From the NCBI GenBank assembly GCA_017542695.1, contig JAFXWT010000017.1, forward strand, positions 1-13,580: a stretch of DNA of 13,580 bases, in the 5' to 3' direction. Position numbers and translations under genes: made by a program. The notes below the pieces were generated by a model. It was not told where the DNA came from. It saw nothing but the letters and a program-made list of their open reading frames with translations, and did no database searches. Origin of the DNA: Clostridia bacterium (GTDB lineage Bacteria > Bacillota_A > Clostridia > Oscillospirales > CAG-272). Of the stretch, positions 6,377-13,580 are shown piece by piece. Numbering within the stretch: position 1 is the stretch's first letter; each line of letters opens with the position of its first letter.

Positions 6377-7358
6377 TTTCAGGATTCTCCTCGGTTTCTA
6401 TCGTTTCTATTTTGTATTTTTCACGATCGCGTATCAGTTTTTTGCCGATCGGCGTTCTTTCGAGCACCCCGTAAAGAAGCGTTATGATCATCGCCTGAAT
6501 GATGCAAACAACGACCTCCTCGCAAACTCTCGGCACCCACAGAATGAGAAGCGATCGCCCCGCGTACGCCGAAACGAAAAGCGAGAGGATATAGGTATTT
6601 ATCGTCGTAACGACGACGCCCGAGCCGACAGCAACCGCCGCCACGCGCAAAAACAGCCCCTCTCCGTCTTTTTTCTTTATCTTATATACGAGAGCCGCAA
6701 CGCCGACGATAATAACTCCGATCAGCGCGAAAAGCTCAAGTCCGAACGTGAGCAAATTGATGTAATTTGCAAGATATTTCCTGTAATTGTCGGGGTTTTT
6801 CTCCGTATTTTTGTTATACTGCGCCAGCGACGTCGCCGCCTTTGAAAGCGCGGAAAGCTCGCCGCTTTCCGTCATTGACGCGACCTGATCTTTCGTCGGC
6901 AAATCTTCCCGATGAGCGATCACGCCTTTCATCACCCCGTCGGAATTGAGCGATATCGTAAACGCCGCGCCGACCGCTCCGACGACGAGCATCAGCGCGA
7001 GCATGATAACCGCAAGTTTCTTTCCGACGCCGCGGTGCAGCGCAGTCCAGATCAGTCCTTTCAGCACGCCGCCGATAAATGCCGTCAGCGTCAGCCACGG
7101 GATGTACGCGCCCGTCGGCGCTATCATCGCGCCGAGAAAATCGGTCATCGCGCTGGCAAAGCCGCCGTAAAGCGGTCCGAACAGTATCGCCGGAAAGAAC
7201 GTAAATATCCCGCCGAGACTGACCTGTATTCCGAGTCCCGGGATCGTCATTGCTATTTTCGTGAAGCATTTTATCACGACCGCGAGAGCGGTCAGCACCG
7301 CCGTCACAGTCATTGCGACGAGCAGTTTGCGAATGCTTTTCTTTTTGTCGTTTTGCAT
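6363..7358 (-). CDS. ECF transporter S component, folate (FolT) type, with large insert
   Basis: S components are the substrate-binding membrane subunits of energy-coupling-factor vitamin importers. The 331-residue protein begins with four membrane segments (about 11-32, 44-61, 62-80, 84-108) containing GLGIQVSLGGIFTFFPAIL and GPLYGGFASAMTDFLGAMI, typical of folate-family S components. Two additional segments (about 114-136 and 199-226) enclose roughly 60 mostly polar residues (137-197). Two last segments follow (about 235-264 and 276-298, with PRVCEEVVVCIIQAMI). Usual S components are about 170-200 residues with six segments, so this one is enlarged. Folate specificity is supported mainly by the THF riboswitch directly upstream. 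No EcfA/EcfT genes are nearby, as in group II systems with a shared module. The start has AAAGGAGGT 8 nt upstream. Confidence 0.88.
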   Translation of the reverse strand: MQNDKKKSIRKLLVAMTVTAVLTALAVVIKCFTKIAMTIPGLGIQVSLGGIFTFFPAILFGPLYGGFASAMTDFLGAMIAPTGAYIPWLTLTAFIGGVLKGLIWTALHRGVGKKLAVIMLALMLVVGAVGAAFTISLNSDGVMKGVIAHREDLPTKDQVASMTESGELSALSKAATSLAQYNKNTEKNPDNYRKYLANYINLLTFGLELFALIGVIIVGVAALVYKIKKKDGEGLFLRVAAVAVGSGVVVTTINTYILSLFVSAYAGRSLLILWVPRVCEEVVVCIIQAMIITLLYGVLERTPIGKKLIRDREKYKIETIETEENPENENV

Positions 7359-7366
7359 ATAAAAAT

Positions 7367-7412
7367 ACCTCCTTTATCACAGAATTCCCAAAATTCGCGT
7401 GACAAAAGAGGT
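7367..7412 (-). promoter_or_regulatory. RBS-sequestering hairpin (riboswitch expression platform)
   Basis: ACCUCUUUU (7412 to 7404) can pair along all nine positions, one of them G-U, with AAAGGAGGU (7375 to 7367), which is the folT ribosome-binding site. The intervening sequence supports further pairing (UCAC/GUGA and GAAUU/AAUUC). An alternative hairpin at 7400-7426 (UGACA/UGUCA plus GAG/CUC) would use the same ACCUC arm and the 3' strand of riboswitch P1. Ligand-stabilised P1 would therefore favour sequestration, a translational OFF switch. The pairings are visible; the switching is inferred. Confidence 0.75.
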
Positions 7413-7422
7413 TTTTTCTCCT

Positions 7423-7525
7423 GTCAACAGTGGGATGCGGAAACGGCACCGCAACTGATGTTTTCGTCCGACGATCAACTCCCCGTATCGTCGGCACTTA
7501 ACGCGCCTTTTCCTACTCTGTTGAC
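7423..7525 (-). ncRNA. tetrahydrofolate (THF, folT) riboswitch aptamer
   Basis: The reverse strand folds as the THF-I riboswitch. P1 is GUCAACAG/CUGUUGAC (8 bp), followed by AGUAG. P2 is GGAAAAGGC/GCCGUUUCC, next to the conserved GCGUUAAGUG. P3 is CCGACGAU/AUCGUCGG (8 bp), with a G-rich loop (GGGGAG) able to form a pseudoknot with AUCCC. The conserved ACGAAA, GCGGUG and GCAUCC segments are in the expected order, as in the Eubacterium siraeum example I know. This class binds reduced folates and typically controls folate transport or synthesis genes, matching the FolT-type gene 65 nt downstream. Confidence 0.95.
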
Positions 7526-7528
7526 TGA

Positions 7529-7557
7529 ATTGTAGCACACTTTTCCCGATAAATCAA
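7529..7557 (-). promoter_or_regulatory. sigma-A promoter of the THF-riboswitch operon
   Basis: TTGATT (7552-7557) and TACAAT (7529-7534) on the reverse strand are 17 nt apart. The predicted start is at or just before the riboswitch P1 stem, which is good positional support. Confidence 0.85.
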
Positions 7558-7569
7558 TACTTTTCGGTT

Positions 7570-8031
7570 TTATTTTGCGGGATTTTTAATGATTTTCATC
7601 GCTTCGGCTCCGAACGCCTCGCCGAATGCGCGGCAATACGCTTCAACGTCGGTATCGCTCCCTTTGAAAAAGGCGACGGCGTCGCCGAATCTCAGAAAAA
7701 CGATCGCTTCCGATATGTCACACGCGGGGAACTCGAAATTCTTCCACATATTGTCGTAAAGGCGGCGCGCTGCCTTTTTGTCCGACGCGAAAATCAGCGC
7801 CCGACGGCTCCCGTCGTTGCCCGACGCAACGGCGGCGGAGCGGACTGACACAAAATCCTCCTCGTCGAGCGCAAGAACATAGCAATTATCCGCCGTAACG
7901 TCGACGATCTCCATCCTTTCGCAATCGCACCCGACGGAATTCATTATATCCGTAAGCGCGTCGCGCGCCGAGTCGTTTTTCGCACCTGCGATCGACAAAA
8001 CAAGCAATACCATGGATATTATTGATTTCAT
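7570..8031 (-). CDS. small exported-looking hypothetical protein
   Basis: This is a 153-residue protein of unknown function. It starts MKSIISMVLLVLSIAGAKND, a short basic and hydrophobic N-terminus that could be a signal peptide cut near AGA-KND or a membrane anchor; no lipobox Cys is present. The rest looks like a small alpha/beta domain, with EIVDVTADNCYVLALDEED, then RRALIFASDKKAARRLYDNM, AIVFLRFGDAVAFFKGS and VEAYCRAFGEAFG. The size, N-terminus and fold pattern resemble the DUF4358-type exported proteins of Clostridia, but I am not confident of that. GGAGGTG 6 nt before 8031 fixes the start and lies in a strong hairpin. The gene follows polA by about 50 nt and is probably cotranscribed with it. 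No convincing terminator follows before the folT promoter. Confidence 0.75.
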   Translation of the reverse strand: MKSIISMVLLVLSIAGAKNDSARDALTDIMNSVGCDCERMEIVDVTADNCYVLALDEEDFVSVRSAAVASGNDGSRRALIFASDKKAARRLYDNMWKNFEFPACDISEAIVFLRFGDAVAFFKGSDTDVEAYCRAFGEAFGAEAMKIIKNPAK

Positions 8032-8037
8032 AAAACA

Positions 8038-8067
8038 CACCTCCGATGAAAATATCATTCGGAGGTG
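8038..8067 (-). promoter_or_regulatory. perfect hairpin masking the Shine-Dalgarno sequence after polA
   Basis: Transcribed leftward, CACCTCCGA, a 12-nt loop region and TCGGAGGTG form a perfect 9-bp stem, with weaker inner AUGA/UCAU pairing. The 3' arm contains the whole GGAGGTG ribosome-binding site of the gene starting at 8031, and the 5' arm is an exact anti-SD. It begins 14 nt after the polA stop codon. A short TGTGTTTT follows, so weak termination is also possible. Confidence 0.75.
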
Positions 8068-8081
8068 ATTTGATTTTTATT

Positions 8082-10577
8082 CTATTTTGCGTCGTACCAA
8101 GTTTTGCCTTCGGAGATGCCGACCGTGAGCGGCACGGGAAGCGTGACGGCGTTTTCCATCTCGCTTTTCAGAAGTTCCCTGACCTTATCGGCGCAAGACT
8201 CATTCGATTCGATTATGAGCTCGTCATGCACCTGAAGAATGAGGTGCGCGTCGAGATTTTGTTCGCGGAGTTTTTTTGATGTGTTCACCATCGCGAGCTT
8301 GATTATGTCGGCGGCGGTGCCCTGGATCGGGCTGTTCATCGCCACGCGCTCGCCGAACGCCTGCTCGGGCTTTCGTGTCGAGGAAAGCTCGGGAATGTAG
8401 CGGCGGCGGCCGAACATTGTTTCGACGAATTTATCTTCGCGGGCTTTTTTCACGACATTGTCGAGGTACGCTTTGACGCTGGGGTATGTTTCAAAATAGC
8501 TCTTGATGTATTCGGCGGCTTCCTTGCGCGAGACGTGCAAATCGCCAGATAGCGAAAAGTCGCCGATACCGTAGACAATTCCGAAATTTATCGCTTTCGC
8601 GCGCTTGCGGAGCGCGACGGTCACGCCGTCCGCGTCAACGCCGAAAACGCGCATCGCCGTAGCGGTGTGAATATCGTAGCCCGAATTAAACGCGTCGATC
8701 ATGTTCTTGTCGCCCGATATCGCTGCGAGCAGGCGCAGTTCGATCTGCGAGTAGTCCGCGTCGATGAGCGTATATCCGTCTCTTGCGATGAAGAAGCGGC
8801 GGAACTCGCGCCCAAGCTCCGTTTTGATCGGGATGTTCTGCAAATTCGGCTCTGTCGACGAAAGCCGCCCCGTTGACGTCAGCGCCTGACGGAACGACGT
8901 ATGCACCCTGCCGTTTTCATCGGCGGCTCGGGTAAGTCCGTCGGCATACGTGCTTTTGAGCTTCCCTACCTGGCGGTATTCGAGGATGTCGTCGATGATC
9001 CCGCTGTATGGACGGAGATGCTCGAGCACGTCCGCGCTCGTGGAATAGCCGTTTTTCGTCTTTTTGCCCGACGGCAGTCCGAGCTTTTCAAACAGGATAA
9101 CGCCGAGCTGCTTCGGGGAATTAATGTTGAACTGCTCGCCTGCGAGCATGAAAATGCGCTGTTCGTATTCCTTTTGCATCGCGCCGAGCTTTTCGGAAAA
9201 TTTTTCAAGCTCAGCAACGTCGACAAGGAAGCCGTCGCTTTCCATTTGGAACAGCACGTCGCACAGCGGCAGTTCGATCTCGCCGTAGAGTTTTTGCTCC
9301 GCGCCGTTCATTCGCGCCGCATAAGTATTGCAAAGCTCAAAGACGTAATACGCCTTTTCCGCGGACGTTTTCGCCTCGGCGACGAACGCGCGGGCAATCA
9401 GTTTTTCGAGAGAATAGTCGTTTTCCGAAACGGATAGAACGTAACCCATTATCATAACATCGTCGGCGCGAAATCCCGTATAGAGTCCCCGATCAGCGAG
9501 CGCGTGACATACGCTTTTCTTGTCGTAAAGCGACACGTGAGCGGCGCGTTTGATATAATTCACAGCGTCGGATATCGGGCACGACGCGACATGATCGCCG
9601 TCGGAAATGAAGCACTCGCCCGTTTCAAAATCGAAGTGGGCGGCGATGTTTTCAAAATTTATGGCGTCAACGGGCGCTTCCTTGAACGCGGCCTTTTTCG
9701 GTGCTTCGCCGTCGGCTTCATCAAGTCCCCATTTCTTTATCAGCGCGAAGAATTCGAGCTTTTCGAAGAGCGCGCAGAGTCCCGCTTTGTCGACTCCGTG
9801 ATATTCGAGATCGGAAAGTGATACGCCGAGCGGCGCGTTACGTTCGATGCGCGCGAGCGTCTGCGACAAATACGCGCTCTCCTTTCCGTCGACGAGCTTT
9901 GACTTGACTGACGGAGTGAATTTTTTGCTCTCGAAATCGGCATAAAGTCCGTCGAGCGAGCCGTATTCGGCGATTAGCGAGAGCGCCGTCTTTTCGCCTA
10001 TCCCGCGCACACCCGGGATGCAGTCGGAGCTGTCTCCCATCAGCGCCTTCACGTCGACGAACTGCGACGGCAGAACCCCGTATTTTTCCTTGAACGCGGC
10101 GGTGTCGTATAGTACCGCGTCGGCGTTCGTCGCAAGCAGAACGAACGTATTATCGCTTATCAGTTGAAGCGAGTCGCGGTCGCCCGTGAAGATGTACGTC
10201 TGAACTCCCTCGCCCTCGGCGAGACTCGACATTGTGCCGAGAATATCGTCCGCCTCGTAGCTCTCGAGCTCGATCATGTGCGCGCCCATTTTTTCGATCA
10301 GCTCGCGCATGTACGGCTCCTGCGCGCGAAGCTCGTCCGGCATGCCGTGTCGGTTCGATTTGTATAGATCATACATCTTATGCCTGAACGTCGGCGCGTG
10401 CATATCGAATGCGACAGCGAAATAATCGGGCTTTATCTGCTCGATCTGCCGTTTCAGCATCGTCGCCATGCCATAGACGGCGTTTGTATATATGCCGCTC
10501 TGCGTTTCAAGCAGTCTCACGCCGAAAAACGCACGGTTCATTATCGAGTTCCCGTCAACGATGAAGAGTTTTTTCAT
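8082..10577 (-). CDS. polA: DNA polymerase I (3'-5' exonuclease domain degenerate)
   Basis: DNA polymerase I fills gaps and removes primers in replication and repair. Of 831 residues, 1-290 form the 5'-3' exonuclease: FIVDGN at the start, YEADDILGT (107-115), FTGDRDSLQL (130-139) and a helix-hairpin-helix at GVRGIGEKTA. Residues 310-420 correspond to a shortened 3'-5' proofreading domain. It keeps motif I FDFET (315-319) and an Asp at 352, but the motif III segment reads AEKAYYVFEL where E. coli has AEDADVTLQL. The catalytic Asp is missing, so proofreading is probably lost. The polymerase domain is intact: motif A DADYSQIELR (606-615), motif B RKRAKAINFGIVYG (657-670) and motif C QVHDE (782-786). 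GGAGA lies 7 nt before the start, and a promoter is directly upstream. The gene is divergent from nifJ. Confidence 0.97.
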   Translation of the reverse strand: MKKLFIVDGNSIMNRAFFGVRLLETQSGIYTNAVYGMATMLKRQIEQIKPDYFAVAFDMHAPTFRHKMYDLYKSNRHGMPDELRAQEPYMRELIEKMGAHMIELESYEADDILGTMSSLAEGEGVQTYIFTGDRDSLQLISDNTFVLLATNADAVLYDTAAFKEKYGVLPSQFVDVKALMGDSSDCIPGVRGIGEKTALSLIAEYGSLDGLYADFESKKFTPSVKSKLVDGKESAYLSQTLARIERNAPLGVSLSDLEYHGVDKAGLCALFEKLEFFALIKKWGLDEADGEAPKKAAFKEAPVDAINFENIAAHFDFETGECFISDGDHVASCPISDAVNYIKRAAHVSLYDKKSVCHALADRGLYTGFRADDVMIMGYVLSVSENDYSLEKLIARAFVAEAKTSAEKAYYVFELCNTYAARMNGAEQKLYGEIELPLCDVLFQMESDGFLVDVAELEKFSEKLGAMQKEYEQRIFMLAGEQFNINSPKQLGVILFEKLGLPSGKKTKNGYSTSADVLEHLRPYSGIIDDILEYRQVGKLKSTYADGLTRAADENGRVHTSFRQALTSTGRLSSTEPNLQNIPIKTELGREFRRFFIARDGYTLIDADYSQIELRLLAAISGDKNMIDAFNSGYDIHTATAMRVFGVDADGVTVALRKRAKAINFGIVYGIGDFSLSGDLHVSRKEAAEYIKSYFETYPSVKAYLDNVVKKAREDKFVETMFGRRRYIPELSSTRKPEQAFGERVAMNSPIQGTAADIIKLAMVNTSKKLREQNLDAHLILQVHDELIIESNESCADKVRELLKSEMENAVTLPVPLTVGISEGKTWYDAK

Positions 10578-10610
10578 AAACTTATCTCCGAATGTTTATT
10601 TTCGGTTATT

Positions 10611-10639
10611 ATTTTACCACACCGGCGCCGTTTTGGCAA
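10611..10639 (-). promoter_or_regulatory. sigma-A promoter of polA
   Basis: TTGCCA (10634-10639) and TAAAAT (10611-10616) on the reverse strand are 17 nt apart, about 35 nt upstream of the polA start codon. Confidence 0.8.
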
Positions 10640-10692
10640 TAGACGAGGTGAAATTCAAAAGGAAAATAAAATTAAAATATTCAATAAAGATA

Positions 10693-10721
10693 TTTACTTT
10701 TTCGCGTTTCTGTGTTATTAT
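10693..10721 (+). promoter_or_regulatory. promoter of the PFOR gene
   Basis: TTTACT (10693-10698) and TATTAT (10716-10721) are 17 nt apart in an AT-rich stretch, giving a leader of about 60 nt. The stretch between this and the polA promoter (10640-10692) is A-rich and shows no gene or clear operator. Confidence 0.65.
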
Positions 10722-10785
10722 AGTTATTTGGATAGGAATATTATACTTCCGAGTAAAAACATTATAAAATGGAGGACTTTCAAAA

Positions 10786-13580
<2,795 letters not shown>

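Noticed and set aside
6814..7497. 227-residue minus-strand frame overlapping the folT-type gene and its riboswitch
   Set aside because: It is a plus-one frame of the membrane protein, extremely Arg/Asp-rich, and it would run through the riboswitch RNA.
7570..7600. Possible terminator after the small exported-protein gene
   Set aside because: Only a 5-bp TCCCG/CGGGA pairing with a long AT-rich loop and no U-tract; this is too weak to call.

Overview
The window looks like chromosomal DNA of an anaerobic, probably endospore-lineage Clostridia-type Firmicute, perhaps an uncultured gut Oscillospirales/Ruminococcaceae-like organism. The evidence is a pyruvate:ferredoxin oxidoreductase, a YlmC/YmxH-type PRC-barrel protein, a tetrahydrofolate riboswitch before an ECF folate transporter, strong AGGAGG ribosome-binding sites, and sigma-A promoters of TTGNNN-N17-TAAAAT type. 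I see no mobile element, CRISPR array, tRNA, rRNA or prophage. The content is mostly housekeeping, and the notable features are mainly RNA-level regulation.

Layout. 1-1110 (minus): rpsB (ribosomal protein S2, 3' end outside the window) with a structured ~130 nt leader, preceded by a small ylmC/ymxH-like gene. 1111-2490: a GNAT acetyltransferase gene (minus) divergent from a short QueG-like double [4Fe-4S] protein gene (plus). Their two -35 boxes form the arms of one inverted repeat. 2461-4230: a small helical protein gene (minus) divergent from gapA (plus), each side closed by a bidirectional terminator. 4232-7557 (minus): one transcription unit made of a sigma-A promoter, a THF riboswitch with a readable RBS-sequestering platform, an ECF S component of folate (FolT) type with an extra membrane pair and an extracytoplasmic insert, and a GH78 alpha-L-rhamnosidase-like gene that overlaps it by 14 nt. 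7570-10639 (minus): polA and a small exported-looking protein gene whose Shine-Dalgarno sequence lies inside a perfect 9-bp hairpin. 10693-13580 (plus): nifJ/PFOR, divergent from polA and cut by the window end. This 2.8 kb open frame has no stop inside the window, and long antisense frames lie opposite it.

Function. GapA and PFOR are central fermentative metabolism (glycolysis, then pyruvate to acetyl-CoA with reduced ferredoxin). rpsB and polA are core information processing. The THF riboswitch should repress folate uptake when reduced folates are plentiful. The least expected link is the rhamnosidase-like enzyme sharing that folate-controlled transcript. No wholly new multi-gene system is evident. 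The best leads are the folT riboswitch unit, the polA-downstream SD hairpin, the rpsB leader and the shared operator-like repeat at 1715-1730.
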